A stretch of 64,000 bases of DNA from an uncultured Pseudomonadales bacterium (GCA_938091935.1 CALKNV010000026.1:80162-144161); one strand, 5' to 3'. Numbered from the stretch's first letter, positions 45,408 to 55,258 are shown. Numbers and translations: made by a program. The notes: generated by a model from the sequence alone, not told the origin.

Positions 45408-46079
45408 AAAATTGAAATAAGTATCAGGATAGGGCTCATTCTCAAGGGTGAAGTGCCACCATTCCTCTCTGAGCGGCATAAATCCATGTTTGGTCATAAG
45501 CGCGCGCAGCAGCGCCCGATTGGCTCGCTGCTGCACAGATACCGCATCGCTCTCCCCCCAGGAAGTCAGGTCAAAGTAATCCCAGGGTGTTCCCATATCC
45601 AATTCCCGGCCTGAGGCCAGGTCGAACAAAGTGAGATCGAGAGTCGAGCCGCGAGAATGACCGGAACGTGCCGCGATGTAGCCATCTCGAAACAAATTTG
45701 CCTTGTCCACATTGGGATAGTAACGCGTCTTCATTCTGATGTCTGACAGGTCTTCGGCCCAGGCAACGAAATGATCGACCGCCTGCTGGGGGCGATAGGC
45801 ATCGAATACCTTGATACCAAGACCAAAAACCCTGGCGTCTGCGATGACGTCCAGCAGGGCATCTCTGGCTTCCCGGGTGAGGTATATAAGCGAGGCTTCA
45901 TAGCCATTAATCGCCTCACCTACAAAATTATCAGTCGTAAAGTAACGTACATCAGTCTGCACAAACGGCGCAGCAGGCAGGTTTACGAAGCCCGCCGAAG
46001 AATAGGGGTCCGAGGTCTGACAAGCCCCGAGCATCAATATGGCGCACAGCAGGCTCGCCCTGACGGTGACTGGTCTCAT
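45396..46079 (-). CDS. D-alanyl-D-alanine dipeptidase-like lipoprotein (M15D, VanX-like)
   Basis: 227 aa lipoprotein (lipobox LGAC). Zinc-site motifs SGHSRGSTLDLTL (His and Asp ligands) and EEWWHFT (catalytic Glu and His ligand) mark the M15D family. These enzymes cleave D-Ala-D-Ala dipeptides; outside vancomycin-resistance clusters they probably serve cell-wall recycling or nutrition. It lies divergently from an Asp/Glu racemase gene and is anchored in the envelope. Intact and normal in length. Confidence 0.93.
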   Translation of the reverse strand: MRPVTVRASLLCAILMLGACQTSDPYSSAGFVNLPAAPFVQTDVRYFTTDNFVGEAINGYEASLIYLTREARDALLDVIADARVFGLGIKVFDAYRPQQAVDHFVAWAEDLSDIRMKTRYYPNVDKANLFRDGYIAARSGHSRGSTLDLTLFDLASGRELDMGTPWDYFDLTSWGESDAVSVQQRANRALLRALMTKHGFMPLREEWWHFTLENEPYPDTYFNFLVR

Positions 46080-46244
46080 CTGATTACGATACCTTTATAG
46101 GTTCACTAGGGTTGGTTTTTGGTCGTAAGGCTACAAGCTAAACCAGTCCCCAAGCACACGCAAGCCACGGCTCAAGACACACAGCATTGGGCATGGCCTG
46201 AGCTTTTCGGTATCATCGCCGACGATTTCAAGGCTGCGCACTTT

Positions 46245-46937
46245 ATGAAGACAATAGGCATGTTGGGTGGAATGAGCTGGGAGTCCACCAGTACTTATTA
46301 CCGACTGATAAACGAGGGTATTAAATCTTCACTGGGGGGACTTCACTCGGCGAAGATCGCCATGTACTCCGTCGATTTCGATGAAATCGAGAAGCTGCAG
46401 CATGCGGATGACTGGAACGCAACTGCAGTGATTTTGACCAATGCTGCAAAGGCTATCGAAGCCGGAGGCGCAGATTTTCTGCTTATTTGCACCAACACCA
46501 TGCACAAGGTGGCGCCGCAGATTGAGGCCCAGATCGGCATCCCATTACTCCACATCGCTGATGCCACAGCACAGCAGCTGCAGCAAGACGGCATTGAAAA
46601 AGTTGGGCTGCTGGGCACCCGCTTCACCATGGAACAGGGCTTCTACAAGGACCGACTCACAGACAAATTCGGTATAGAGGTAATCACTCCTGCGCAGCCC
46701 GAGCGCGATAGCATTCACCGGGTCATCTATGAAGAACTGTGCCTGGGGAAGATTTCTGATGCATCGCGCCAGCAGTACCTGGAGGTGATCGATGAACTGG
46801 GCGCCGCAGGCGCGCAGGCAGTGATACTCGGCTGCACAGAAATCGCGCTATTAGTTGAGCAGAAGCACACGCGCACACCGCTCTACGACACTACGCAACT
46901 GCACTGCCGAGCCGCGGTACAGTTTGCCACGGCTTAA
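46245..46937 (+). CDS. Aspartate/glutamate racemase family protein
   Basis: 230 aa cytoplasmic racemase. MKTIGMLGGMSWESTSTYYR is the family start; catalytic Cys residues lie in LLICTNTMHKV and ILGCTEIALL, so a two-Cys cofactor-independent racemase is expected. The ATG at 46245 is chosen; the open frame to 46119 adds a 42-residue stretch without homology features. Spacing of 11 bases to the MarC gene indicates an operon. Substrate may be Asp, Glu or another amino acid. Confidence 0.93.
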   Translation: MKTIGMLGGMSWESTSTYYRLINEGIKSSLGGLHSAKIAMYSVDFDEIEKLQHADDWNATAVILTNAAKAIEAGGADFLLICTNTMHKVAPQIEAQIGIPLLHIADATAQQLQQDGIEKVGLLGTRFTMEQGFYKDRLTDKFGIEVITPAQPERDSIHRVIYEELCLGKISDASRQQYLEVIDELGAAGAQAVILGCTEIALLVEQKHTRTPLYDTTQLHCRAAVQFATA

Positions 46938-46948
46938 GGAATAAGACT

Positions 46949-47584
46949 GTGCTGGAAACCTTTGTTGTAGCCATGGCTACGTTTTTTGCAACCATCGGAC
47001 CGCTGGATGTGGCCGCGGTGTTCGCAGGTCTTACCGCTTCGGTCCAGAGTAAGCGTCGGCGCCAGATGGCGGTGCGCGGCACCATGATTGCTGGCGGGAT
47101 TCTTATCCTGTTCGCGCTGATTGGCGAGTTCATTTTGTCCGGGCTCGGTATTTCCCTGGCAGCGCTGCGTACCGCTGGCGGAATCCTGCTGCTGCTGATC
47201 GGGATTGATATGGTTTTTGCCAGAAGTTCAGGCAGCACTTCGACCACCGATGAGGAAGAAGAAGAGGCCAGGGCTAAGCAGGATATCTCGGTGTTTCCTC
47301 TGGCCACACCCCTGATTGCCGGACCGGGTGCCATGGGTGCGGCGATTCTGTTAATGGCCGACACCGAAGGCAATTTGGCACTGCAAGCAGTAGTGCTAGG
47401 TAGCATCCTCCTGATGATGCTGGCAACCCTGGTGATGTTGTTGTTGTCGGGCCAGATTCATCGACTGTTTGGCACCACCGGCATGCATGTGGTTAGCCGT
47501 GTCATGGGGGTGCTGCTGTCAGCGCTGGCGGTGCAGTTTGTCTTCGACGGCATTGCCCAGAGTGGCTTGTTGGCTGCTGGCTGA
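46949..47584 (+). CDS. MarC-family membrane protein
   Basis: 211 aa, six membrane segments, GTG start behind AAGGAATAAG. Signature FFATIGPLDVAAVFAGLTAS, then MIAGGILILFALIGEFILSG, ALRTAGGILLLLIGIDMVFA and VFPLATPLIAGPGAMGAAI identify the MarC/UPF0056 family, whose transport activity is not established. A charged loop (TTDEEEEEARAKQD) separates the halves. It is cotranscribed with the racemase gene and, 61 bases on, followed by an exported PLP enzyme gene. Confidence 0.93.
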   Translation: MLETFVVAMATFFATIGPLDVAAVFAGLTASVQSKRRRQMAVRGTMIAGGILILFALIGEFILSGLGISLAALRTAGGILLLLIGIDMVFARSSGSTSTTDEEEEEARAKQDISVFPLATPLIAGPGAMGAAILLMADTEGNLALQAVVLGSILLMMLATLVMLLLSGQIHRLFGTTGMHVVSRVMGVLLSALAVQFVFDGIAQSGLLAAG

Positions 47585-47645
47585 CTCTAGGTGTAGACTG
47601 ACCTACGACTTTTCGCTTTCAGCGCCATCGCCGGAGGTTACAGAC

Positions 47646-48890
47646 ATGCCCGATACCGCCATGACCCGCCGCCGGTTTTTGCAAACCAGCACCAGTGCAG
47701 CGGCACTGTGGATACCCGCTAGCGTGAACAGCTATACCCATCAGGAAATCCAGGATTTGTATGTTGACGGCAGCATGCAGGCAAACGTGTCGAAGTGGGA
47801 ATTGGACACCCCCTCTCTCTGCGTCGACCTGGACGCGCTCGAGGCGAATATTGCGACCATGCAGGACACGCTGACCCGCAACGGCATCGCCAGCCGACCA
47901 CATGGAAAAACCCACAAAAGCCCCACCATAGCCCGCATGCAATTAGATGCCGGTGCTATTGGAATTTGCGCTGCCAAGGTGAGCGAAGCCGAGGCTATGT
48001 TTCAACATGGCATTGATGCAATCTTGATGACCACTACCAACGTCACAGCCACCAAAATCAGGCGCGCCATGAACCTGCGCCACGCCAACCCGCAGTTCAT
48101 CCAGGCCACCGACAGCGAACAGAATGCGCGCCTGCTATCAGAGGCAGCAGTCAGCATGGGCATCACCGCCGACGTGGTAGTGGACGTTGACCCCGGCGGC
48201 CACCGAACCGGCATTGCGCCGGGGCAACCCGCCCTGGCATTGGGCCAACTCATAGACCAATTGCCGGGTCTGACCCTGCAGGGTTTGCTCTGTTACGACG
48301 GCGGTTCCCAGCATGTGAAAGGATTTTCTGCCCGCCGCGAGCAGACGCTAGAGCGCCTGCTTGGTGCGACTGACACTTTTGATCTGTTTAACAACAGCGG
48401 GCTCAATACAGAAATATTCAGCGGCGGCGGCACCGGCAGCTATAACATCGACCATGAGACCCGGGGGCTGACAGACGTTCAGGTGGGCAGCTATGTTTTT
48501 ATGGACGCGCAGTATATGGACATCGGTGGATCAGATAATGACGAACTCTATGCCGACTTCGTGCCGTCCCTGACGATTATGACCACCGTTCTCAACGACC
48601 AGTATCCTGGCCGCTGCACCACCGACGCCGGCGCCAAGGCCTGCACCATTAATCGGCCCTGGCCACGGGTAAAGGGTGAAACCGGCATGAGCTATACGTC
48701 CGGTTCAGACGAATTTGGCACCTTGCGCTATGAAGAAGAACCTTCTCGCACTTACAAGGTGGGTGACAAAATCGAACTCATCGTTTCCCACTGTGATCCG
48801 GTGGTCAATCTCTACAATCATCTCTATGCGGTGCGGGGAGAGCGCGTTGAGGCAATCTGGCCAATTTCAGCGCGAGGCATGTCTACTTGA
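47646..48890 (+). CDS. Tat-exported D-threonine-aldolase-like PLP enzyme
   Basis: 414 aa. Twin-arginine start TRRRFLQTSTSAAALWIPA. Fold-type III PLP domain: TPSLCVDLDALEANIA, PLP-lysine in SRPHGKTHKSP, VVVDVDPGGHRTGI, IFSGGGTGSYNIDH, and the metal motif SHCDPVVNLY, as in D-threonine aldolase/D-serine dehydratase-like proteins. I took the ATG at 47646 behind GGAGG; the frame opens earlier at 47469, inside marC. Substrates of characterised homologues are D-beta-hydroxy amino acids. Export of a PLP enzyme is unusual. Confidence 0.9.
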   Translation: MPDTAMTRRRFLQTSTSAAALWIPASVNSYTHQEIQDLYVDGSMQANVSKWELDTPSLCVDLDALEANIATMQDTLTRNGIASRPHGKTHKSPTIARMQLDAGAIGICAAKVSEAEAMFQHGIDAILMTTTNVTATKIRRAMNLRHANPQFIQATDSEQNARLLSEAAVSMGITADVVVDVDPGGHRTGIAPGQPALALGQLIDQLPGLTLQGLLCYDGGSQHVKGFSARREQTLERLLGATDTFDLFNNSGLNTEIFSGGGTGSYNIDHETRGLTDVQVGSYVFMDAQYMDIGGSDNDELYADFVPSLTIMTTVLNDQYPGRCTTDAGAKACTINRPWPRVKGETGMSYTSGSDEFGTLRYEEEPSRTYKVGDKIELIVSHCDPVVNLYNHLYAVRGERVEAIWPISARGMST

Positions 48891-49072
48891 ACCAATCAGT
48901 GTCGCCTGTAAACCCTCTCCCTGTTGCTGAGTCAAAGTCTTAATTTGGCTTTAATCGGTGGCAGCAAACAGACTATTGAGCTTGGTCTCAGACTGACTTA
49001 ATCTTCCCACATGGGACAAGAGATTCCTGAAGCTGCCAGTATCAAAACCGAACAGGAACAAGGGAGATCCGA

Positions 49073-50641
49073 TTGATTTTTACCAGCGATAAACCGAATG
49101 TAGAAATTCCAGCCACCGACCTGACTTCGGTCGTACTCCGCAGAGTAGACGAACTGGCCGACAAGCCGGCACTTATTAATGGCCCCACAGATCGCACCCT
49201 CACTTATACGCAGCTGCGCACTCAGGTAAAACACCTTGCCACTGGGCTAAACCAGCGCGGCTTCAAGAAGGGCGATGTGCTGGCTTTATTTTGCCCAAAT
49301 GTTCCAGAGTATGCGGTAATCTTTCTTGGCGTTGCCTCTGTGGGCGGCATAAATACCACCGTGAATTCACTCTACTCCACGCCGGAACTCATTCATCAGC
49401 TCAACGATTCAGGCGCCAGATTCCTGATTACGATCCCGCAGTTTCTGGACCGCGCCATTCCGGCAGCGCATGAATCTGGTATTGAAGAAATATTTGTCCT
49501 GGGCGAGGCCGAGGGAGCGACTCCCTTTATCGAGCTAATGAATAACGACGGCAATGCCCCACAGGTCGAAATCAACCCTAGCATCGACCTGGTGGCACTT
49601 CCCTACTCTAGCGGGACCACCGGCCTATCAAAAGGCGTCATGCTCACCCATGAAAATCTCATCGCTAACATGGTGTTAACCTGTGAGATGAACACTCTAA
49701 CCGACGAGGATCGCATGCTCGGCGTGCTGCCGTTCTTTCACATTTACGGCATGGTGCTAATCCTGAATCTTGCGATCTACCGCGGCATCACGCTGGTCAC
49801 CATGCCTCGCTTCGATATGCAGCAGTTTCTAGAACTCGTGCAGAAACACCAGATCACCAGCCTTAATCTGGTGCCTCCACTTATTCTTGGCCTTGCGAAA
49901 CAGCCCATAGTGGATGAATACGACCTCTCCAGCGTAAGAATTATCGGCTCGGGTGCTGCACCGCTTGGACCCGAATTGGAGAAAGCCTGCGGTAATCGTT
50001 TGCAATGCGATATCTACCAGGGTTATGGGCTCACCGAAGTCGCTGGCGCCTCCCATATCAACAGCGCCGACGCGCCTCCCGAGAAACAAGGCTCAGTAGG
50101 CAAGGTACTTCCAAATACGGAAACCCGAATCATCAATACTGAAACCGGCGCGGAACTGGGAACAAATGAGAGAGGCGAAGTTTGCATTCGAGGCCCCCAT
50201 GTCATGCCTGGTTATCTCAACAACCAGGAAGCAACCGACGGCTGTATAGACGGAGACGCCTGGTTTCACACCGGCGACATTGGCTATGCCGATGAAGATG
50301 GCTATTTCTTTATCGTCGACCGGGTCAAGGAGTTGATCAAGTACAAGGGCTATCAGGTTGCGCCTGCGGAGTTGGAAGCGATTTTACTGGCTCATCCTGC
50401 GATTGCCGATGCCGCCGTAATTCCCAGCCCCGACGAAGAAGCTGGAGAAGTGCCGAAAGCCTTCGTGGTGCGCACGGGCGAAATTACAGCGCAAGAAATC
50501 CTGGATCATGTGGCTGGCATTGTCGCGCCTACCAAGAAGATCCGCCTGCTGGAGTTTGTGGACGAAATCCCCAAGTCAGCGGCCGGAAAAATTCTTCGCC
50601 GTGTCCTGGTAGAACAAGAACGGGCGAGACTCGCGAGCTAG
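49073..50641 (+). CDS. 4-coumarate-CoA-ligase-like AMP-dependent ligase
   Basis: 522 aa ANL-superfamily enzyme. Motifs: LPYSSGTTGLSKGVMLTH, YQGYGLTEVAGASH, HTGDIGYADEDGYFFIVDR, VKELIKYKGYQVAP and the catalytic-lysine end PKSAAGKILRRV. The GxxPRG-free pattern and YKGYQVAPAELE are closest to 4-coumarate or medium-chain acid ligases. The start is a TTG at 49073 behind AGGGAG; no ATG occurs in frame near it. The 182 bases before it hold nothing notable. A broken AraC-type regulator follows after 18 bases. Confidence 0.93.
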   Translation: MIFTSDKPNVEIPATDLTSVVLRRVDELADKPALINGPTDRTLTYTQLRTQVKHLATGLNQRGFKKGDVLALFCPNVPEYAVIFLGVASVGGINTTVNSLYSTPELIHQLNDSGARFLITIPQFLDRAIPAAHESGIEEIFVLGEAEGATPFIELMNNDGNAPQVEINPSIDLVALPYSSGTTGLSKGVMLTHENLIANMVLTCEMNTLTDEDRMLGVLPFFHIYGMVLILNLAIYRGITLVTMPRFDMQQFLELVQKHQITSLNLVPPLILGLAKQPIVDEYDLSSVRIIGSGAAPLGPELEKACGNRLQCDIYQGYGLTEVAGASHINSADAPPEKQGSVGKVLPNTETRIINTETGAELGTNERGEVCIRGPHVMPGYLNNQEATDGCIDGDAWFHTGDIGYADEDGYFFIVDRVKELIKYKGYQVAPAELEAILLAHPAIADAAVIPSPDEEAGEVPKAFVVRTGEITAQEILDHVAGIVAPTKKIRLLEFVDEIPKSAAGKILRRVLVEQERARLAS

Positions 50642-50659
50642 TCAGGCGTTTACGACAGC

Positions 50660-51506
50660 ATGAACTTTACAACTCATCAGGTCTGCTCAGAAATTGCACC
50701 CTACATTGAAAGCATATTCCATTACCGGGATTTTATGCCGGACCACTCCATAGAAAAAGTAGTGCCTACCGGCCACGTATTCCTGATTTTCGAACTGGAC
50801 GGTTACACACGTCACACCTATGACAATGACAGCCTGAAAGAAAATGCGAGCTATACCAAGGCATAGGTTTCAGGCATGCACCGCAACTATATTTCGATTT
50901 CCGCGCAAGATAATTCTGAAATGCTGGTGGTACAATTCAAACCGTTCGGCAGTTTTCCGTTTTTACATGCCGCCACGGACCTCTTCAATGAACTCATCAT
51001 TCCAGCTCATGAAGTCGTAGGCGATTCTGTATACGACCTGCGCGAACAAATGGCGAATGCGACAGATACTGAGGTAGTGTTTGCATTAGTGGAAGCCTGG
51101 CTACTAAACCGCTTCGAGGTGTCCATGGCTCCTACCAAGCCACTGCTGGAGATAGTGACGAACCTGCAAGATGAACCCGTAAACGGCCTCAATGCCTTTG
51201 ATGGAAGCCTATCCCGGCAGTCAGAAGAAACTAATCGATGAATTTAAAAAATTCGTAGGCCTTACACCGAAATACTACCAGCGCATCCTGCGATTTAACG
51301 ATCTACTGCAGAAAATACAGCACAAAGACTCGGTGACTTGGCGTGATATCGCCCAGGATTGCGGGTTCTTCGATCAATCCCATTTCATCAAAGAATTCAG
51401 ACATTTTTCCGGCATGAATCCGGAACAGTTTATTGGCAACGAATTCCACAAGACTGAACCTAACTTCTTTCCTCTGGATAAACACCAAGCGCATGGCAGA
51501 AATTGA
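50660..51506 (+). pseudogene. AraC-family regulator, broken by a stop and a frameshift
   Basis: Three pieces reconstruct one regulator. The N-terminal ligand domain (MNFTTHQVCSEIAPYIESIF) is cut by TAG at 50864-50866, after SYTKA; the same frame goes on with VSGMHRNYISISAQDN, consistent with a TGG-to-TAG change. At about 51190-51240 the frame shifts by one and continues with YPGSQKKLIDEFKKFVGLTP, then ITWRDIAQDCGFFDQSHFIK, the AraC double helix-turn-helix. Type: DUF6597-like sensor plus HTH_18. It would have controlled the upstream ligase gene. Confidence 0.8.
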
Positions 51507-51606
51507 CGTCATAGCTGCAATATTCACGTCTCAATTCGTTAATTTTTTACAATGGGATGAAACGCCTTTTCGCTAAGCTGACATCAATACCAATAAGGAG
51601 AACAAG

Positions 51607-52017
51607 ATGGACACAGCAACTGCGGTATCAACAATTAATTGGTTAGCGGTAATTATCGCAGCCGTTTCAGCATTTTTCGTTGGCGGACTCTGGTATGGAC
51701 CGCTCTTTGGCCGGGCGTGGATGAATGCCTGGAACTTTACTGAGGAGCAGCTTGCAACTCGCAATATGCCAATGGTGTTCGGTGTCTCTCTTATCCTGTC
51801 ATTCATTGCCGCTTTAAACCTGGCTATGTTTATTGGCGCCGAGGCCGAACTCGCCTTTGGTTTGTTTGCAGGTTTTGCCGCTGGCCTTGGTTGGGTGGCA
51901 ACGTTTTTGGGCATTCTTTATCTTTTCGAACAACGCTCCCTTAAATTATTCATGATAAACGGGGGTTATTGCGTCGTGGCCTTAACACTCATGGGAGCCA
52001 TCCTCGGCGCCATGTGA
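51607..52017 (+). CDS. DUF1761 membrane protein
   Basis: 136 aa, four membrane segments. INWLAVIIAAVSAFFVGGLW and YGPLFGRAWMNA are the DUF1761 start motifs, followed by GFAAGLGWVATFLGILYLFE. Function of the family is unknown. A perfect AAGGAG ribosome site precedes the ATG by seven bases. It stands alone, with rimO 88 bases downstream. Confidence 0.88.
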   Translation: MDTATAVSTINWLAVIIAAVSAFFVGGLWYGPLFGRAWMNAWNFTEEQLATRNMPMVFGVSLILSFIAALNLAMFIGAEAELAFGLFAGFAAGLGWVATFLGILYLFEQRSLKLFMINGGYCVVALTLMGAILGAM

Positions 52018-52070
52018 ACCTTAAAGCAGGTCGAATAAGCCCAGGCATCTACTTCCTGGGGGCTTGTCGC

Positions 52071-52076
52071 TATAAT
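52071..52076 (+). promoter_or_regulatory. Possible -10 box for rimO
   Basis: A perfect TATAAT lies 30 bases before the rimO ATG. No good -35 hexamer is found 16-18 bases upstream (TCTACT at 17), so the site would need an activator or extended -10 features. Confidence 0.35.
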
Positions 52077-52105
52077 CGGCTTCTCAGCAATTGAAGAGCA
52101 CAGCT

Positions 52106-53443
52106 ATGTCCAGTCATAAAGTCGGTTTCGTCTCCCTGGGATGCCCCAAGGCCCTTGTTGATTCCGAGCGCATACTCACTCAACTCAGGGTTGAAGGCTA
52201 TGAAGTCTCTCCCACCTATGAAGACGCGGATATTGTCGTGGTTAATACCTGCGGCTTCATTGACAGCGCCAAGCAGGAGTCACTGGACACCATCGGCGAA
52301 GCGCTTAAAGAAAACGGCAAGGTACTGGTTACGGGCTGCATGGGTGCACAGGCAGACCTGATCCAGCAGGCCCACCCCAATGTTCTGGGTATCAGCGGCC
52401 CGCAGGCCTATGAACAGGTAGTCAAGCAAGTCCATGAACATGTGCCACGACCCCAAAGCCATGATCCTTTTACAGATCTGGTGCCCCCTCAAGGTGTCAA
52501 ATTAACACCACGCCATTATGCCTATCTGAAAATTTCCGAGGGCTGCAATCATCGCTGCAGTTTCTGCATAATTCCTTCCATGCGAGGCAAGCTAGTGAGT
52601 CGCGGTGTTGGTGATGTATTGGAAGAAGCAGAGCGGCTGGTGCATGCCGGCGTGCAAGAGTTGCTGGTTATCTCCCAGGACACCAGTGCCTATGGCGTAG
52701 ATATCAAGTATCGCACCGGTTTTTGGCAGGGCCGTCCCGTGAAGTCCAGCATGCTTGGCCTGTGTGAAGCGCTAGCAGACCTGGGCGTGTGGGTAAGATT
52801 GCATTATGTGTACCCCTATCCCCATGTAGACCATGTCATACCGCTGATGGCAGAAGGAAAAATTCTCCCCTATCTGGATATTCCCTTTCAGCATGCCAAC
52901 AGCCGCATCCTCAAGCTGATGAAACGGCCGGCGGCCACGGAGAATACCCTGAAACGCATTCAGCAATGGCGACAGATTTGCCCTGAACTCACTCTACGCA
53001 GCACTTTTATCGTAGGGTTTCCAGGGGAAACCGATGCCGAGTTTGAAGAGCTGCTGGATTTCCTCGATGAGGCGCAGCTGGATCGGGTTGGCTGCTTTCA
53101 ATATTCGCCAGTTACTGGCGCCGGCGCAAATGCTTTACCAGATCCTGTCCCGGAGGAAGTCAAACAGGAGCGCTGGGAGCGCTTCATGGCGCGGCAACAA
53201 ACAATCAGCACTGAGCGATTAGAACTAAAAGTCGGAAAACAACTTGAAGTCATCCTTGATTCCAAGACCGACGAGGGATACTTGGCCCGGTCAATGGCTG
53301 ATGCACCAGAGATAGACGGCCTCGTCTACATCCGCAGCGACTATGGTCTGGACGACTCACAATTAAGAATAGGCACAAGAACCACTGTCCGCATTACGGA
53401 CTCGGACGAGTACGATCTGTACGCAGAATGTGTGGCGCAATAA
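52106..53443 (+). CDS. rimO: Ribosomal protein S12 methylthiotransferase
   Basis: 445 aa radical-SAM enzyme that methylthiolates Asp-88 of ribosomal protein S12. The UPF0004 domain begins [19 protein letters not shown] with the first cluster Cys residues; the radical-SAM cluster is CNHRCSFC in [19 protein letters not shown]; a TRAM domain closes the chain. All three parts are intact. The ATG at 52106 is chosen over a TTG at 52091. It is followed by a hairpin that serves the opposite strand. Confidence 0.97.
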   Translation: MSSHKVGFVSLGCPKALVDSERILTQLRVEGYEVSPTYEDADIVVVNTCGFIDSAKQESLDTIGEALKENGKVLVTGCMGAQADLIQQAHPNVLGISGPQAYEQVVKQVHEHVPRPQSHDPFTDLVPPQGVKLTPRHYAYLKISEGCNHRCSFCIIPSMRGKLVSRGVGDVLEEAERLVHAGVQELLVISQDTSAYGVDIKYRTGFWQGRPVKSSMLGLCEALADLGVWVRLHYVYPYPHVDHVIPLMAEGKILPYLDIPFQHANSRILKLMKRPAATENTLKRIQQWRQICPELTLRSTFIVGFPGETDAEFEELLDFLDEAQLDRVGCFQYSPVTGAGANALPDPVPEEVKQERWERFMARQQTISTERLELKVGKQLEVILDSKTDEGYLARSMADAPEIDGLVYIRSDYGLDDSQLRIGTRTTVRITDSDEYDLYAECVAQ

Positions 53444-53470
53444 TCGAATGCCGTTCAGTTAACTGCAGGC

Positions 53471-53498
53471 AAAAAAAAGGGCTGACAAAAGTCAGCCC
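53471..53498 (-). terminator. Intrinsic terminator of the fasciclin gene
   Basis: On the minus strand GGGCTGAC pairs with GTCAGCCC around TTTT and is followed by eight Ts (complement of 53471-53478). It lies about 50 bases past the fasciclin stop. It would also meet the rimO transcript from the other side. Confidence 0.85.
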
Positions 53499-53548
53499 AA
53501 GCCTCTAGGGAAATAGCCGGACTGGCGTCCGGCTAGTAGGACAGCTTG

Positions 53549-54031
53549 CTAGGGTAATACGACCTGATCTATTACATGGATCACACCGTTATCAGTTTCA
53601 ATATCAGCAGCGACTACAGTCGCGTTGTCTACACGCACACCATCGGTTGCGTCGACGCTCAGCGCTGAGCCCTGAACGCTATCAACTTCAGCGGTTTTAC
53701 CGGCGATGTCCGTAGACATAATCTTGCCGGGTACGACGTGGTAGGTCAGAACCGCAACCAATTGATCCTTGTTCTCTGGCCTCAGAAGACTTTCGACCGT
53801 ACCAGCAGGAAGCGCAGCGAAGGCTTCGTCTGTGGGTGCGAATACGGTGAAAGGGCCATCGCCTTTAAGAACGTCAACCAGACCAGCAGCCTGTACGGCA
53901 GCAACCAGCGTAGTAAAGTTGCCCGCAGCGACTGCGGTATCAACTATGTCTTGAGCCTTTGCTGGAACGCTTGAGAAAGCGAGGGGTAAAATTGCAAACA
54001 GTGCCAGCGTCATTTGACGGACAGATATCAT
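53549..54031 (-). CDS. Exported fasciclin-domain protein
   Basis: 160 aa: signal peptide ([18 protein letters not shown]) and one FAS1 domain with the conserved blocks [31 protein letters not shown] and [16 protein letters not shown]1 proteins mediate adhesion or ligand binding outside the cell. GAAGG lies six bases before the ATG, and the leader upstream of it is three U-tracts. Monocistronic; a terminator follows. Confidence 0.93.
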   Translation of the reverse strand: MISVRQMTLALFAILPLAFSSVPAKAQDIVDTAVAAGNFTTLVAAVQAAGLVDVLKGDGPFTVFAPTDEAFAALPAGTVESLLRPENKDQLVAVLTYHVVPGKIMSTDIAGKTAEVDSVQGSALSVDATDGVRVDNATVVAADIETDNGVIHVIDQVVLP

Positions 54032-54042
54032 GGCGAACCTTC

Positions 54043-54075
54043 AAAAAAAAAGAAAAAAAAATAGATCAAAAAAAA
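54043..54075. repeat. Three homopolymer A/T tracts in the fasciclin leader
   Basis: A9 (54043-54051), A9 (54053-54061) and A8 (54068-54075) on the plus strand become three U-tracts within 33 bases of the fasciclin mRNA leader, just before its ribosome site. Such tracts can bind ribosomal protein S1 or Hfq and can change length by slippage. Confidence 0.75.
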
Positions 54076-54310
54076 CAAGAACTACGCTTCGAAAAACAAT
54101 AACTAAATAGCATCAGCTCAGGGGAGAACGGAGCACCTGTGACTCCGGATCACAAAATAATTGATAAAATCAGAACTCTGATGTTTTAACTGCGTTTGTC
54201 TAGTGAATGTGATCTGACAGTAAAAAGGTGGCGTTACCGGCAGGTTACGATGGTAAAATAGCTCGTATTATTCGACACTTTATTGTCATCACTGTTAGCA
54301 CTTGGTTGCC

Positions 54311-55231
54311 ATGTCAGATCTCGATTCCAAAGACGATGCGAAACCCAATGTCCTGATAACTGGCGCCAGCGGCATGATTGCTTCTGCACTGGCACCTCGA
54401 CTCGAGCGAGCAGGATACTGTGTGCACAAGTTAAGTCGCACCGACATGTCCGCCCCTTTTTACTTTGACCCGTTAGCGGGACGCATGCGCTTGACCGGAG
54501 ACATACCACTCAACGCAGTTATAAATCTCGCGGGGGCCAATATTGCGGATCGTCGCTGGACGCCGGTGCAGAAAGAAAAAATACTGCAGAGCCGTCGGAC
54601 TACAACCCTGCAGCTTTGCGAAACTCTGGCTGCCATGCCTAAGCCTCCCGAGGTCTTGCTATCAGCCTCTGCGATAGGCTACTACGGTGGTCAACAGCAC
54701 GATCCTGCGGACGAATCCGGAGCTGCCGGCGAAGACTTTCTCGCCAAGGTTTCCATTGAGTGGGAGAAAGCAACCGAGCCAGCGATTACAGCGGGCATTC
54801 GTACTGTCGTGTTGCGATTTGGCCTTGTGCTAGATGGCTCCGGTGGCGTCATCAAGAATCTGGTTATGCCTGGCGGCCTGATGGTGGTCGGGCGCCTGGG
54901 CGACGGACAGCACAAAATGAGCTGGATCAGCCTGGACGACGCGATCAAGGTGATGCTGGCGGCCCTGACAAATGATCAGTTTTCCGGTGCCCTGAACGTA
55001 GTAGCACCACAAGTCGTCAGCAACCGCAAATTTGCAAGTGCTCTTAGCAAAGCCAAACGAAGGCTGGCTATGCCGCCTATCCCAGCCCCTATGGTTCGCT
55101 TGATGTTTGGAGAGATGGCCGATGCGGCGCTGCTCGCCAGTTCAAATATACAATCGAGCCGGATGCAAGAACTTGGCGTTACTTTAGACTATCCCGACAT
55201 CGACAGCGCCCTGCAGAAGTGCTTCGCCTGA
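54311..55231 (+). CDS. TIGR01777-family NAD(P)-binding epimerase-like protein
   Basis: 306 aa SDR-type (SDR39U1/YfcH) protein. Rossmann start VLITGASGMIASALAPRLER, then INLAGANIADRRWT and the catalytic region LLSASAIGYYG; the end MVRLMFGEMADAALLASSNI is the DUF1731 tail typical of the family. Substrate unknown. ATG at 54311 preferred to a TTG three codons upstream. It is divergent from fasciclin across a 279-base AT-rich gap, and ends 27 bases from a convergent gene. Confidence 0.92.
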   Translation: MSDLDSKDDAKPNVLITGASGMIASALAPRLERAGYCVHKLSRTDMSAPFYFDPLAGRMRLTGDIPLNAVINLAGANIADRRWTPVQKEKILQSRRTTTLQLCETLAAMPKPPEVLLSASAIGYYGGQQHDPADESGAAGEDFLAKVSIEWEKATEPAITAGIRTVVLRFGLVLDGSGGVIKNLVMPGGLMVVGRLGDGQHKMSWISLDDAIKVMLAALTNDQFSGALNVVAPQVVSNRKFASALSKAKRRLAMPPIPAPMVRLMFGEMADAALLASSNIQSSRMQELGVTLDYPDIDSALQKCFA

Positions 55232-55258
55232 ACCTTCAATGCTGCGACCCTCTAATCC

